This document shows positions 44,423-54,185 of a stretch of DNA of 64,000 nucleotides, piece by piece. The notes under the pieces were generated by a model. The model was not told the origin of the DNA. It did no database searches and worked only from the letters and a program-made list of their open reading frames with translations. Each line of letters opens with the position of its first letter. Position 1 is the stretch's first letter. The translations under genes were made by a program, and so were the position numbers. Source of the stretch: Candidatus Poribacteria bacterium (lineage in GTDB: Bacteria; Poribacteria; WGA-4E; WGA-3G); NCBI GenBank assembly GCA_022821495.1, contig JAJEDN010000114.1, positions 1 to 64,000 on the forward strand, given 5' to 3'.

Positions 44423-45250
44423 ATGGAAAACCGTAGAAAAGTTCTCATTACAGGGGCATCAGGCTACGTCGCTGAACGGATGCTCCCAGAATTTCGTGAA
44501 CGCTATGAACTCGTGCTGTTAGACGTGAAAACCACGAATCGGCAGGGAGAAGCGGTCGAAGGTATTCAGACCGCTGAACTCACCGACCCTGACCGAGATA
44601 CGTACAGACACTATTTTGAAGAGGTTGACGCAGTCGTTCATTGTGCCTTTAAAGGTGGCAGTTTTGAAAACGAACTCGCCAACGTGCAGATGGCATACAA
44701 CCTCTATCAAACCTGTGTTGAAACGGATGTCCGACGTGTCGTTGTTTGTAGTTCTAACCACGCCGCCGACTATTATGAACGCCTTATCTGGGCAGATAAG
44801 TGGGACATAGTAACGCCAGAGATGCGTCCGCTCTCCGATAACTTCTACGGTTGGGCAAAAGAGGCGTACGAACATCTCGGTTTTGTGTTCGCGACTGGAC
44901 ACGTTGACGGTAAGAAGTTACAGAACGTCCAATTGCGTATCGGCGGACCACGCGAAACGGATATGGCGAATGCCTCAGCAGACGATTTGAAATCGATGCA
45001 CCGCGGACTCGGCGCGTATTTGAGCGTCCGGGATCAGGTGCAACTCTTTGTCAAGAGCATTGAGACGGAGAATATAGAGGACGAGAACGGAATCCCGTTC
45101 CAGATTTTCTACGGTATCAGCGACAATACGCATAAGTTCTGGAGTATCGCCAATGCCCGGAAAGTGATAGGTTATGCGCCAGAAGACGACAGTCAACGCC
45201 GTTTCGCTGACCGGTTAGCAGAATTGTTGAAGGAAGCGGAAGTGTCCTAA
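44423..45250 (+). CDS. NAD-dependent epimerase/dehydratase, uronate-dehydrogenase-like
   Basis: A 275-aa extended short-chain dehydrogenase. The NAD-binding glycine motif is GASGYVAERML near residue 9, and the catalytic Tyr-Lys pair is YGWAK near residue 147. The strand before it, VVCSSNHAADYYE, is typical of uronate dehydrogenase-like members. Members oxidise hexuronates to aldaric acid lactones, but many homologues have other sugar substrates. No uronate pathway genes flank it, so the substrate is uncertain. Confidence 0.8.
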   Translation: MENRRKVLITGASGYVAERMLPEFRERYELVLLDVKTTNRQGEAVEGIQTAELTDPDRDTYRHYFEEVDAVVHCAFKGGSFENELANVQMAYNLYQTCVETDVRRVVVCSSNHAADYYERLIWADKWDIVTPEMRPLSDNFYGWAKEAYEHLGFVFATGHVDGKKLQNVQLRIGGPRETDMANASADDLKSMHRGLGAYLSVRDQVQLFVKSIETENIEDENGIPFQIFYGISDNTHKFWSIANARKVIGYAPEDDSQRRFADRLAELLKEAEVS

Positions 45251-45278
45251 CATGTCGTCTTTATTTAGCTTCCCGCAT

Positions 45279-46874
45279 TCAGAAAGCCTGTGAGGGACGC
45301 TTTTGCATCACAGGAATGACGTAACTCCGAATCTTCATTCCATCTACCGTCTCTGTTTCTGCCCGCGGCTCTGGATGTTCACGATGATCAAACACCACAT
45401 AGTACCCCTCAACGACACCTTCTAATTCGAGATACGCCGCAAGTTGTTTTTTACCAGCCTGATAGGACCGGGGTCCCTCCCATATCTTGGTCTCAACGAT
45501 GTATTTCCGAGCGTTGTGGAAAATCGAGAGATCGATTTTACCGCGTCCTGTTTGCCCTTCAAGGTAAATATGCCCGTCTACCAATTGGACGCATTGATCC
45601 AGATAGGCATAAAGGAGGTGCTGTCCGACGAACTCTTTTGGCGTATCCGGCACTAATAAAATCCGAAAACCTGCCCGCGTAATAAAATCCCGAAAGTTGT
45701 CGAGGAGCAAATCCATCTTAATCTGCCCCGTGGAGGTTAGGTAATCAACCAAGTTCTGCTGAGTGTTCTCGGGAAAATATTCCTGCTCCAACCCATTTAC
45801 AAGCGGCTTGAACGCCTGCATAATACGCTGCTGATATATCGGGTTGAGGATCTCACACATTCCGTCAACCCCTTTCGCGATAACGCCGTAAGTGGTGAGT
45901 TCCTTAATGATTTCATCGTCTGGATTAAAGCGGATGCCGTTCTCGTAAGAAGCGATTCGCATTAGGATACTTTCAAAACGCGGATTTCTGCGGATATTGG
46001 TTAGCAAGTGGCTAATATTCGCGTTTGTTTCTCCAAGGAGTTGCGTATGCGCCGCTGCAAAGTGCGCCATTTGGATCGTCTCATTTTTCGGGATGTCCAT
46101 CTCCTCGGTCAGAATCTGTGCGAATCGGTTGGCGAGGAACGGCTGTCCCGCAGTCTGTCTATGAATGTTTTCAATAACTTCAGGGACGAAGGCTTGGCCA
46201 ACTTCATCTGTATATTGTGCAAGCAGCTCGCTGACCTGCTCATGCGTGAAGGGTGGTAAGCGAAACTCATCTTGGATATTAAACGGCGAAATGGATCTGT
46301 CATAATCCAGCTGCGTGATGTCTTTAACACCGATAACACCGACGCTATGCGGACATCGCGTCCTGCCGGAGAGATAGATCTCGCGGAGCACGCGAAGAAA
46401 ACCTTTCACGGCATCACGTGGAATAGCGTCAAACTCGTCAATGATGAGGACAACCCTTCGATCCTCTAAAACTTTTCCTAATGTCTTAAGGAATTGTCGC
46501 AGAGAGAGTTGATTGGTGAGGTGTGTTGTTTCTAATAAGTCGGTGAGTGCTTCAGGGAGTGCCTCTCCACGTTCTTGAAAGACATCTGTGATTTTCTCAC
46601 GCATATCACCTGTGAGGCCACCGTAAAACTCTGAGGGTGTGCAGTCTTCATAGACCTCAAAATTGAGTTGAATTGGGAAATAAGTTGCGTCTTTGGCGGT
46701 GAGTTCCGCAAGTGCCAGTTGGAAAAAGGTAGTTTTGCCGGTTTGTCGGGGCGCGAAAAGGACGATGTATCGTCCCTCCTTGACACGGTTGATAAAATCC
46801 GCGACCTCCGCTGTGCGCGGGACAACGTAATGATCTTCAGGGTACACGCGGCCTTGGGTTCCGAAACGTCTCAT
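45279..46874 (-). CDS. AAA ATPase with C-terminal PD-(D/E)XK nuclease-like domain
   Basis: A 531-aa protein. The AAA part has Walker A APRQTGKTT near residue 40 and Walker B VVLIIDEFDAI near residue 142. The C-terminal part has GKIDLSIFHN and YIVETKIW, a D-x(n)-E-x-K pattern of PD-(D/E)XK nucleases, near residues 455-475. This family is widespread in Bacteroidetes, Cyanobacteria and Poribacteria, often in many copies. Its role is unknown; mobile-element or stress functions have been suggested. The start is ATG 46874 and it is divergent from the Ldh_2 gene. Confidence 0.78.
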   Translation of the reverse strand: MRRFGTQGRVYPEDHYVVPRTAEVADFINRVKEGRYIVLFAPRQTGKTTFFQLALAELTAKDATYFPIQLNFEVYEDCTPSEFYGGLTGDMREKITDVFQERGEALPEALTDLLETTHLTNQLSLRQFLKTLGKVLEDRRVVLIIDEFDAIPRDAVKGFLRVLREIYLSGRTRCPHSVGVIGVKDITQLDYDRSISPFNIQDEFRLPPFTHEQVSELLAQYTDEVGQAFVPEVIENIHRQTAGQPFLANRFAQILTEEMDIPKNETIQMAHFAAAHTQLLGETNANISHLLTNIRRNPRFESILMRIASYENGIRFNPDDEIIKELTTYGVIAKGVDGMCEILNPIYQQRIMQAFKPLVNGLEQEYFPENTQQNLVDYLTSTGQIKMDLLLDNFRDFITRAGFRILLVPDTPKEFVGQHLLYAYLDQCVQLVDGHIYLEGQTGRGKIDLSIFHNARKYIVETKIWEGPRSYQAGKKQLAAYLELEGVVEGYYVVFDHREHPEPRAETETVDGMKIRSYVIPVMQKRPSQAF

Positions 46875-47155
46875 TTCTTAGCATCTTCCAAGTTTAGGTA
46901 TCAGAGGCATTCAGTTTTCAGTTTGGATGGGACGAAAGACTATACCTATTACGAGCCTTATGGAAGCCTCTGTTTTTAGCCATTATACACGTCTTTTCAA
47001 AATTTTTCAAACGAAAAGGGAGATAAAACAAAATTATTCAATCAGTCATCAGCAGTTAGTTTTCAGTAGGTTCAAGAAGCAATTTTTTTTGATTTACGCT
47101 TGACGCTACCAACAGGGACTTGTAAAATAAGGTATCTGATACAAGGAGCTGCACA
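46875..47155. other. Divergent intergenic region
   Basis: About 280 bases between divergent genes. Only a weak long-loop stem (CAGAGGC at 46902, GCCTCTGTTTTT at 46966) and AT-rich sequence are seen. No gene is recognised. Confidence 0.4.
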
Positions 47156-48178
47156 ATGCCGAACTTCACAGCAGAAGAACTCACTACTATTTGCCTCAAT
47201 GTCTTCCAAAAATTAAACATCTCAGCCGCCGAAGCCGAAATCGTAACCCATTCTATGGTGGATGCGAATCGCGTCGGGCACGACTCACACGGCGTTATTC
47301 ACCTCGCGAAATATGTGCGTGAATTGGAAGCAGGATTAATTCAGCCCGGTGTGCCAATAGAGACACTACACGAATCTGCATCCATCGCGGTGTTAGATGG
47401 AAATTGGGGTTTCGGTCCCGTGATTGCGACGCGCGCTGTTGAATTGGCGATTGAGAAAGCAAAACAGACAGACATCAGTTCTGTTGCCGTATCGCGGTGT
47501 AATGAGACGGGTAGATTGGGTGGGTATGCATGCCTCGCAGCAGATGCCGAGATGATCGCGTTGCTCACAGCAAATGACCACGGCGGTGGTACATGTGTCG
47601 CACCGCACGGCGGGGTTGAAGGTAGACTTTCTACCAATCCGATCGCGTGTGCAGTGCCGATTGAGGGACAAGATCCGATCGTACTGGATATGTCTACGAG
47701 TGTTGTTGCATCGGGGAAGATCCGGGTCAAACAGCATCAAGACGCGCCGGTTCCACACGGATGGCTCATTGATGCAGAGGGTGAGTCAACGACAAATGCA
47801 GACGATTTCTATGGTGTGCCACCGGCTGCCATATTGCCGTTTGGTGGTGTTGCTGCACACAAGGGGTTCGGACTGAGCGTTATCGTGGACATCCTATCGG
47901 GCGCGCTTACGGGTGCTGGATGTAGTCAAGGCGAAGATGCCCGCGTCGGCAACGGGTTGTTTGTGCTTGTGATTAATGTTGCGAGTTTTAGAGGATTTCC
48001 GGGGTTCAGCGCGGAGATACAACGCTTTATCGAGTATCTCAAATCAGCGAAACGCGCTGCTGGTGTTGACGCGATCCGGATGCCGGGGGAACGCGGTTGG
48101 GAGGAACAGCGCAAACGAGAACAGGACGGCATTCCGATAGATACGGAGACGTGGCAGCAAATTCAGGCATTATTGTAA
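47156..48178 (+). CDS. Ldh_2-family malate/lactate-type dehydrogenase
   Basis: A 340-aa NAD(P)-dependent 2-hydroxyacid dehydrogenase of the family that includes malate, ureidoglycolate and (2R)-3-sulfolactate dehydrogenases. The active-site segment is NRVGHDSHGVIHL near residue 39. The NAD-binding region contains SRCNETGRLGGYA; many relatives have His before GRLG, here it is Thr. The later segments LSTNPIACAVP and AAHKGFGLSVIVDIL are typical. The substrate is not predictable from sequence. CAAGGAG precedes the ATG. Convergent with the ABC ATPase gene. Confidence 0.88.
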   Translation: MPNFTAEELTTICLNVFQKLNISAAEAEIVTHSMVDANRVGHDSHGVIHLAKYVRELEAGLIQPGVPIETLHESASIAVLDGNWGFGPVIATRAVELAIEKAKQTDISSVAVSRCNETGRLGGYACLAADAEMIALLTANDHGGGTCVAPHGGVEGRLSTNPIACAVPIEGQDPIVLDMSTSVVASGKIRVKQHQDAPVPHGWLIDAEGESTTNADDFYGVPPAAILPFGGVAAHKGFGLSVIVDILSGALTGAGCSQGEDARVGNGLFVLVINVASFRGFPGFSAEIQRFIEYLKSAKRAAGVDAIRMPGERGWEEQRKREQDGIPIDTETWQQIQALL

Positions 48179-48189
48179 GGGTTTCTCTG

Positions 48190-49284
48190 CTATGTTACTG
48201 TTAATGACTTGCCCGTCTCTGGATGGAATAGGTGCGCCTTGTCCATGTTGAAATTGACTGTCAATGGCGTATTATGTTGTGGTATATCAACAAGATCGGA
48301 CTGCGCAACGAAATCGCTTTTCTCCGTCCGCAGATACAAAAGGGCATGGTTTCCAAGCGGCTCAACCAGTTCTACCTGTGTGCTAACGCTGTTTCGCTCA
48401 TTTTCGCCGATATGAATATCCTCTGGTCGGATGCCAAGCGTTACGGAATCGCCTGAAAGTTTATTCAATGCCGACTGGAGTTGGGCATTCAACTCCACTT
48501 TGAAATTTTCAAATTCAAGTATCGGAGCACCGCCGTTATTTACAATGTGCGTCTCTATGAAGTTCATCGGTGGTGTGCCAATGAAGCCACCGACGAATTG
48601 GTTGGCGGGTTTGTGGTAGAGCGTCCCCGGATCGGCTATCTGCTGAATTTTTCCTTCATTAAGCACAACTATCTGATCCCCCATCGTCATCGCTTCAACT
48701 TGGTCGTGTGTGACATAAACAATCGTGGCGTTGAGTCGGTCATGCAGGCGACTAATTTCCATCCGCATTTGCACACGCAGTTTCGCATCCAGATTGCTCA
48801 ACGGTTCATCGAACAGGAATACCTTCGGATGCCGAACGATTGCCCTACCGACTGCGACACGTTGACGTTCTCCGCCAGAGAGATGCTTCGGTTTTCGGTT
48901 CAATAAGTGCGAGATGCTCAGTATCTCCGCCGCCGCTTTGACCCGCTGTTCAATCTCTGCCTTCGGATATTTGCGGAGTTTCAACCCGAACGCCATATTC
49001 TTATAGACTGTCATGTGTGGATAGAGGGCATAGTTTTGGAAGACCATAGCGATGTCCCTATCCTTCGGCGGGATGTCATTGATGCGTTCGTCGTCGATAT
49101 AGATGTCGCCTTCTGTTATCTCTTCTAACCCGGCAATCATCCGTAAAATTGTCGATTTACCGCACCCCGATGGACCGACAAGCACGGTAAACGACTCATC
49201 TGGAATCTGAAAATCTGCTTGTTCAACTGCGAGGACATCACCATCATAAATTTTAGTGACATCTTTCAAAGTAAGCTGTGCCAT
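48190..49284 (-). CDS. MalK/UgpC-type ABC transporter ATPase
   Basis: A 364-aa ATPase of carbohydrate importers. Walker A VGPSGCGKST near residue 36, Q-loop VFQNYALYPH near residue 80, signature LSGGERQRVA near residue 134, Walker B VFLFDEPLSNLD near residue 154, then the family's regulatory OB-fold C-terminus about 240-364. Such ATPases power sugar or glycerol-phosphate uptake, and one copy can serve several permeases. No permease genes are adjacent. A GGGGTT/AACCCC palindrome lies just upstream of the ATG. Confidence 0.93.
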   Translation of the reverse strand: MAQLTLKDVTKIYDGDVLAVEQADFQIPDESFTVLVGPSGCGKSTILRMIAGLEEITEGDIYIDDERINDIPPKDRDIAMVFQNYALYPHMTVYKNMAFGLKLRKYPKAEIEQRVKAAAEILSISHLLNRKPKHLSGGERQRVAVGRAIVRHPKVFLFDEPLSNLDAKLRVQMRMEISRLHDRLNATIVYVTHDQVEAMTMGDQIVVLNEGKIQQIADPGTLYHKPANQFVGGFIGTPPMNFIETHIVNNGGAPILEFENFKVELNAQLQSALNKLSGDSVTLGIRPEDIHIGENERNSVSTQVELVEPLGNHALLYLRTEKSDFVAQSDLVDIPQHNTPLTVNFNMDKAHLFHPETGKSLTVT

Positions 49285-49298
49285 AATCTTCGCGATTC

Positions 49299-49313
49299 GG
49301 GGTTACAAACCCC
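49299..49313. repeat. Short palindrome upstream of the ABC ATPase gene
   Basis: Perfect 6-bp stem GGGGTT/AACCCC with loop ACA. It is followed by TCCTAC, and lies between the ATPase start and the thioredoxin-fold gene end. Confidence 0.5.
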
Positions 49314-49325
49314 TCCTACATTGCT

Positions 49326-51635
49326 TTATTGTCTGGGATGAAACAGTGCTTCGTCAACTTCAGCGTTCAACGCGATGTCGGTAATCAAAATTTGTCGATA
49401 TTCCCCGCCCTTTGTCGCGCGATGATGTGCGATTTTAACACCGTCCACCTCCCGATAGTCATCAAAGAACGCAACTACGTTTTGCACCCCGTCTCCTATC
49501 TCAATGTCATAACCAAACTGAACTATATAGTGCGTCACATCGCTAATGAAAATTTTTAATTGTTTTCCAGAAGGCTGTGTAACGCGGAGAACGGACGTAG
49601 AAATCCCGTTTACTTCCTCTGTTCCAACGTATTGAACAGGGATATCGCCTTTTGAGAGCATTGGTAAAAGCCAAATCGGTTCTCGGAAAAAGCTGTCTTT
49701 AAAGAAGGTAATATAAGACGCAGCTGCCTCAGATGGAACCAGTTTAACCGCTCCATCTGATAACTGAAAGAAAGAATCACCATCAAAGATTAAACCACCT
49801 TTATCACCATTTACATCCCAATCGCTGCGGAATTTGTCAGGGTAAAAGTACGCTTTAGAGCGTCCTTCATCCTGTACATCTCCGTCAGGAAAGTGCTCAA
49901 AACTGTGGGATTCGGTCACGATATTTCTGACCGCTTGTAGCTTCTCAAGTCCACCGTGTGCAGCGACAGCTGCATCAATAATTTCTTTGACGTTAGGAAC
50001 TGTATTTTGCGCACCTTCAGAGGCATCAGGTGGTATCGTTATCGGTGTATTAGGTGCATCGGCGGGTTTCGCGAGGTTCTCTTTCACTAATTCGGCAACG
50101 GCAGTTTCAACATCAAAACCGCCGAGACTCGCCTTTCGGACAATACCTTCACCGTCAATCAGGAAGGCTGACGGGATTCCCCAGACCCCGTAGAGTGTCC
50201 TGATCTCTCGACTTTCATCCCAATAGTGGACCCATTCAAGCCCCTCTTTCTCAATATACGTTTCAAGCGGTTCCTTCGATCTATCAAGGCTTATACCGAT
50301 AATCTGAAACTGCTGGTCTTTGTACTGCGCATAAGTCTTCTTAATTTTCGGCATCTCAGTGATACAGGGTCCACACCACGTCGCCCAGAAATCCAATAGC
50401 ACGACCTGTCCACGGTATTTTTCTAAGGAGAGTGTTTCGCCTTTGAGATTCGTCACCTGAAAATCCGGTGCCGGTTTACCGATCCATTCATTCGGATGTG
50501 CTCTTTGAGGTTTCTGGACTTCTTCTTTTTCAGGCGTTGTATTTGGCTTAAGAAGTTTTGTTGCGGGTATCGATTGTGACTGCGAACCTGCCTCAGATGT
50601 TTCGGTGCGGGTATCGGCAGGTTTTCCAAGATTGGTCTGAACTAATTCAGCAACAGCAGTTTCAAGCCTATGACCGCGGAGGTTGGTCTTTTGGATAACA
50701 CCTTCACCGTCAATTAAAAAAGTTGATGGAATCGCCTGGACTTTGTAAAGATTGGCAATTTTGCCGGTGTTATCCCAATAGTGAATCCACGCAAGATCCT
50801 TTTCTTCAATAAACGCGTCAAGTGGTTCTTTCGACCTGTCAAGACTGATACCGATGATCTGGAATTTCTGATCCTTGTATTTCTCATAAGTCTTCTTGAC
50901 GTTCGGTATCTCGGCGACACACGGTGGGCACCACGTCGCCCAGAAGTCGAGCAGCACGACCTGTCCACGATATTTTTCCAAAGAGAGGGGTTCACCGTTG
51001 AGATCCGTCACCTGAAAATCCAACGCGGGCTTGCCAATCCACTCGCTCGGCTGCGCCATCAGTGCTGAACTCGCCCCAGGTGATTTCGGCAATTCACCCT
51101 TTCTCTCCGATTTATCCTGTTCAAGGAGCTGCTCCGCAAGCTTCGCCTGCGATCGCCCGCCGTATTTTGGGTGATCTACCAATCTCTGGTAAGCGATATC
51201 CGCTGCATTGTGCCTGCCGAGTTTATCGTATGCCAATCCCAATCCTAACAGACAACGCTCGACGTATCGTGCTTCTGGAAGGTCCTTGACGACTTTTTCA
51301 AAGGCTTCGATGCCTTCTTCAACACGTTCCAACTTCACTAAGGCATCGCCGAGAAGATAGTAGACCTCATCGACCCGTCTGTATTCAGAATGCGCTGCAA
51401 CAAAGTCTCTGGATTTTTCCACTAACTTCTCTAAATCTTCAGATTTGGGCTGCTGCCTAAGCGCTTTGTAGATTGCCTTAATTTCCTTATATTTGTCAGC
51501 AGGCTTCACCGAATAGGCACCCGCGAGGTTAGCGCGAAAACCGGTTAGCATGAGGCTTATAAGCATACCAACGAAAACACTATGAAGGACTCGGTTTCTT
51601 TTTTGTTGTGCATTTATTTTCTTTCGGCTGAACAT
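49326..51635 (-). CDS. Exported TPR protein with two TlpA-type thioredoxin domains
   Basis: A 769-aa exported protein. Signal peptide about 1-40, then TPR-like helices (about 45-185, with VDEVYYLLGDALVKLERVEE), then two thioredoxin/TlpA domains, one with WATWCPPC and one with WATWCGPC, each starting from a similar PALDFQVTDLNGEPLSLEKY or PAPDFQVTNLKGETLSLEKY. The last 215 residues form a beta-rich domain resembling LolA-type lipoprotein-handling folds (FRSDWDVNGDKGGLIF). It probably acts as a periplasmic thiol-disulfide exchange protein. The two domains look like a recent duplication. The downstream gene has one such unit. Partner proteins are unknown. Confidence 0.82.
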   Translation of the reverse strand: MFSRKKINAQQKRNRVLHSVFVGMLISLMLTGFRANLAGAYSVKPADKYKEIKAIYKALRQQPKSEDLEKLVEKSRDFVAAHSEYRRVDEVYYLLGDALVKLERVEEGIEAFEKVVKDLPEARYVERCLLGLGLAYDKLGRHNAADIAYQRLVDHPKYGGRSQAKLAEQLLEQDKSERKGELPKSPGASSALMAQPSEWIGKPALDFQVTDLNGEPLSLEKYRGQVVLLDFWATWCPPCVAEIPNVKKTYEKYKDQKFQIIGISLDRSKEPLDAFIEEKDLAWIHYWDNTGKIANLYKVQAIPSTFLIDGEGVIQKTNLRGHRLETAVAELVQTNLGKPADTRTETSEAGSQSQSIPATKLLKPNTTPEKEEVQKPQRAHPNEWIGKPAPDFQVTNLKGETLSLEKYRGQVVLLDFWATWCGPCITEMPKIKKTYAQYKDQQFQIIGISLDRSKEPLETYIEKEGLEWVHYWDESREIRTLYGVWGIPSAFLIDGEGIVRKASLGGFDVETAVAELVKENLAKPADAPNTPITIPPDASEGAQNTVPNVKEIIDAAVAAHGGLEKLQAVRNIVTESHSFEHFPDGDVQDEGRSKAYFYPDKFRSDWDVNGDKGGLIFDGDSFFQLSDGAVKLVPSEAAASYITFFKDSFFREPIWLLPMLSKGDIPVQYVGTEEVNGISTSVLRVTQPSGKQLKIFISDVTHYIVQFGYDIEIGDGVQNVVAFFDDYREVDGVKIAHHRATKGGEYRQILITDIALNAEVDEALFHPRQ

Positions 51636-51730
51636 CTCGAACCTCCTCAGATCTATTAAACTTACCTATAGGGATCTGTAGTTGCGTCTTATAGCAAATT
51701 TCAATGAAAACCTCACCAGCGAACCGGCAT

Positions 51731-52738
51731 TTAATTTCCCAGATTTTCGCGTACGAGTTCAGCAACAGCCGTCTCAAGCGCGCTACCCCGGAGATTTACT
51801 CGGCGGATAATACCAGTGCCATCAATCAGAAAAGTTGATGGAATCGCGCGAACGTTATACATATTCGCAATCCCACCGTTACTATCCAAATATTGCCGCC
51901 ACGCGAGACTTTCACTCGCGATGTATGTTTCAAGGGGTTCCATCGACCGATCTAAACTGATACCAATAATCTCGAACTTCTGGTTCTTGTACTTTGCATA
52001 AGTCTGTTTAACGTTCGGCATCTCAACGATGCAAGGTCCACACCAGGTCGCCCAGAAATCGAGTAGCACGACGTGCCCACGATACTGCGATAGCGAGAGC
52101 GGTTCACCCTTCAAACCCGTCACCTGAAAATCCAACGCCGGTTTGTTGATAAAGTGGCTTGGGCTTGGACCCCGGTTTGACGCAGACGCGTTGGCGACTT
52201 CGCCGGTTCTTGCATCTCTATCCTGTGCCAAAAGTTGTTCTGCAGTTTGGGAGTACCTACCCCCACGATACTTTGTGTGATTGACGAGTTTTTCGTAAAG
52301 CGGATCTGCCTTATCGTGCTCACCGATTTTGTCGTAAGCCAATCCCAATGTTAACAGGCTCGGTTCAACGTAATCAGCAGCAGGATAGTACCGAATGAGT
52401 TCGTCAAAAACCTCAATCGCTTTTTCAGTCTGACCGAGTTGGATTAAGCTGACACCAAGAAGGTAGTAGACTTCATCAACCCGTTTATCTTTTGGGTATG
52501 CTTTGATAAAAGTGCTGGATTTCTCAACTAATACCTCGTAAGCACCTGGATCACCGCTATTTTCAAGGTTTCCAGCAATCGTTTTGATTTCCTTGTACGC
52601 CTCACTATCTGACATCGAAATTGAACCGGTGGTGTTAAGCGTCGAGTTCACACAGGCACTCAGTACGACGAATCCGGAGAGTGCAATGACGAGCAAATAC
52701 CGCCAAGTCACCCCGATGGTTGCATTTCGGAAAAACAT
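51731..52738 (-). CDS. TPR/TlpA-type thioredoxin lipoprotein
   Basis: A 335-aa relative of the larger neighbour, with the same order (TPR-like helices, then one TlpA domain with WATWCGPC near residue 222). The N-terminus is a lipoprotein signal with lipobox LSAC and lipidation at C29. It lacks the LolA-like tail. It is transcribed before the larger gene on the same strand, 95 bases apart. Probably an envelope-anchored thiol oxidoreductase; substrates unknown. Confidence 0.85.
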   Translation of the reverse strand: MFFRNATIGVTWRYLLVIALSGFVVLSACVNSTLNTTGSISMSDSEAYKEIKTIAGNLENSGDPGAYEVLVEKSSTFIKAYPKDKRVDEVYYLLGVSLIQLGQTEKAIEVFDELIRYYPAADYVEPSLLTLGLAYDKIGEHDKADPLYEKLVNHTKYRGGRYSQTAEQLLAQDRDARTGEVANASASNRGPSPSHFINKPALDFQVTGLKGEPLSLSQYRGHVVLLDFWATWCGPCIVEMPNVKQTYAKYKNQKFEIIGISLDRSMEPLETYIASESLAWRQYLDSNGGIANMYNVRAIPSTFLIDGTGIIRRVNLRGSALETAVAELVRENLGN

Positions 52739-52768
52739 TTCAGGCTCCTTCAGGTTAATTGGCGTGCA

Positions 52769-53359
52769 TTAAACGGCATTCTGATAGGAATACGCCAGTA
52801 ACAATTTGATCTCTTCCGCCTGTACCTGCTGCAAGAAACGGGTTACATCGGCATCAGATCCGTTTTCAGCCGCCTGACACCAATCAATAAACTGGTAGGC
52901 ATCCCATTTCTCTTCCGCCTCAATAGTTTCTGTGATGTGTGCCAACGCCTCTGATGGATTCGGTATCTCTTTCAAGACAGCAAGTGCGCGTTCGCGGAGT
53001 GCTGGAAAAATCGGATGTGTGCCGACCCTACCAAACCAATATTTCGAGTTGCTGTAGTCTGGTTCACGGCGGTGCATAATACCGTGCCAGTAGCTGCCTG
53101 TCTGATTTTGAAGTTCCTGCGAGATTGTATGCGATTCATCCAGTGCGTCATTCCATAAAAGTAAACCGCTCTTGATGGCTTCACCAAACGTGGTATTTTT
53201 CACAGGTTCGCCCTGAAAAAGATCGTCAAGGGACGAAGCCTGTAGTGCTTCTGTCAGTTCAGGACTCCACGCTTTTTGCGGGACGAGTGTTGGGAGCGGG
53301 TTGCCCGCTTCTAATTTTTCAATAACTTCGGTGATTGCAGGTGTGTATGTTACATCCAT
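52769..53359 (-). CDS. Conserved hypothetical protein, 196 aa
   Basis: A soluble protein without signal peptide. The core SYWHGIMHRREPDYSNSKYWFGRVG (positions about 88-112, only partly shown here) is a pattern of a family seen in Planctomycetes and Poribacteria, with no assigned function. The stretch has several His, Asp and Tyr residues that could bind a metal. AAGGAG precedes ATG 53359. It is on the same strand as the thioredoxin genes, 30 bases upstream of the smaller one, so it may share their transcript. Confidence 0.7.
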   Translation of the reverse strand: MDVTYTPAITEVIEKLEAGNPLPTLVPQKAWSPELTEALQASSLDDLFQGEPVKNTTFGEAIKSGLLLWNDALDESHTISQELQNQTGSYWHGIMHRREPDYSNSKYWFGRVGTHPIFPALRERALAVLKEIPNPSEALAHITETIEAEEKWDAYQFIDWCQAAENGSDADVTRFLQQVQAEEIKLLLAYSYQNAV

Positions 53360-53533
53360 GGAGATGCTCCTTAGTATACAAATCGATTAGTTGAAATTTA
53401 GTTTAGCATCTTTTGCTGAATATATCAAGTATTTTCAGATTTTCGTTGGCGCAGCAATAAATTTTGTTATTCCTTTTGAAATGTGTTACAATTGTTGGAA
53501 AGGCTTGCAAGTTTGGAGAAAATTTTAGTTAAA

Positions 53534-53890
53534 ATGGGAACTGCGTTTAAAAAAGCACTTATCGTTTTCATAGCGTTCATCGTAATTTTGGGAGTCGTTT
53601 TAATCGGTGTAATCCAGAATTTCTCTCAATACGAATCGCTGCCAGAAACGATACAAATGGTAGATTTTCCGGGAATGTTGTTAGCGGTTTTAGGGGCGTG
53701 TATCCTGAGTTTAGTCAGTGTAGTGTTAACTTTCTGGTTAGCCCGTGCTTGGGCAAGTGAACGCCCTGAACTCGGCGAACGGATTATTCGTCTCGCGCTT
53801 GTCGTCAGCATCAGCTTGATTGTCGTTTTCGGCGGTTTAGCAAGCGGCTTGATTATTTTACGCACGTTATGGACAATCGGTTTTTTTTAA
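53534..53890 (+). CDS. Small membrane protein, unknown
   Basis: A 118-aa protein with three hydrophobic segments (ALIVFIAFIVILGVVLIGVI, LLAVLGACILSLVSVVLTF, IIRLALVVSISLIVVFGG). I prefer ATG 53534; a TTG at 53483 in the same frame adds a short charged leader. Its end coincides with the start of the infC promoter region. No family recognised. Confidence 0.6.
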   Translation: MGTAFKKALIVFIAFIVILGVVLIGVIQNFSQYESLPETIQMVDFPGMLLAVLGACILSLVSVVLTFWLARAWASERPELGERIIRLALVVSISLIVVFGGLASGLIILRTLWTIGFF

Positions 53891-53891
53891 C

Positions 53892-53920
53892 TTGCATTTG
53901 TGTTACCGATATGGTATAAT
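53892..53920 (+). promoter_or_regulatory. Strong sigma-70-type promoter for the infC operon
   Basis: TTGCAT at 53892-53897, a 17-base spacer and perfect TATAAT at 53915-53920. A transcript from here would have about 260 bases of leader before infC. Confidence 0.7.
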
Positions 53921-53926
53921 TAGTTA

Positions 53927-54185
53927 ACCCTGATTTGGGGATTTGGGCATAAGGTGTAGCCACAGATTCGCTGATGTTCAGTTCATTTGTACGACGCTAA
54001 GTGATCTGTTTCGCAATGTCCGAGTCAATACAAAACGTTTTGTAGATAGAGTTCTCTCACATACCGTAGCGCAACGGATAGGTTTGTCGCTTTCGTTTTA
54101 ATATAGGCTTGCAAGCAGTGCTTACGATTTATACAGGCTTGTAAGCGGCGCATCATTACAGCGCCTTTATTTGGGGGTGTGAAAA
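53927..54185 (+). promoter_or_regulatory. infC 5' leader
   Basis: About 260 bases with no gene. It contains repeated GGCTTGCAAGC and GGCTTGTAAGC palindromes (around 54107 and 54136) and ends in the Shine-Dalgarno GGGGGTG at 54173-54179. A long leader is compatible with autoregulation by IF-3 or L20, but no known motif was matched. Confidence 0.4.

Noticed and set aside
46902..46977. Terminator-like stem with T-run between the divergent genes
   Set aside because: The loop is over 50 bases and no gene ends there, so it is not a convincing terminator.
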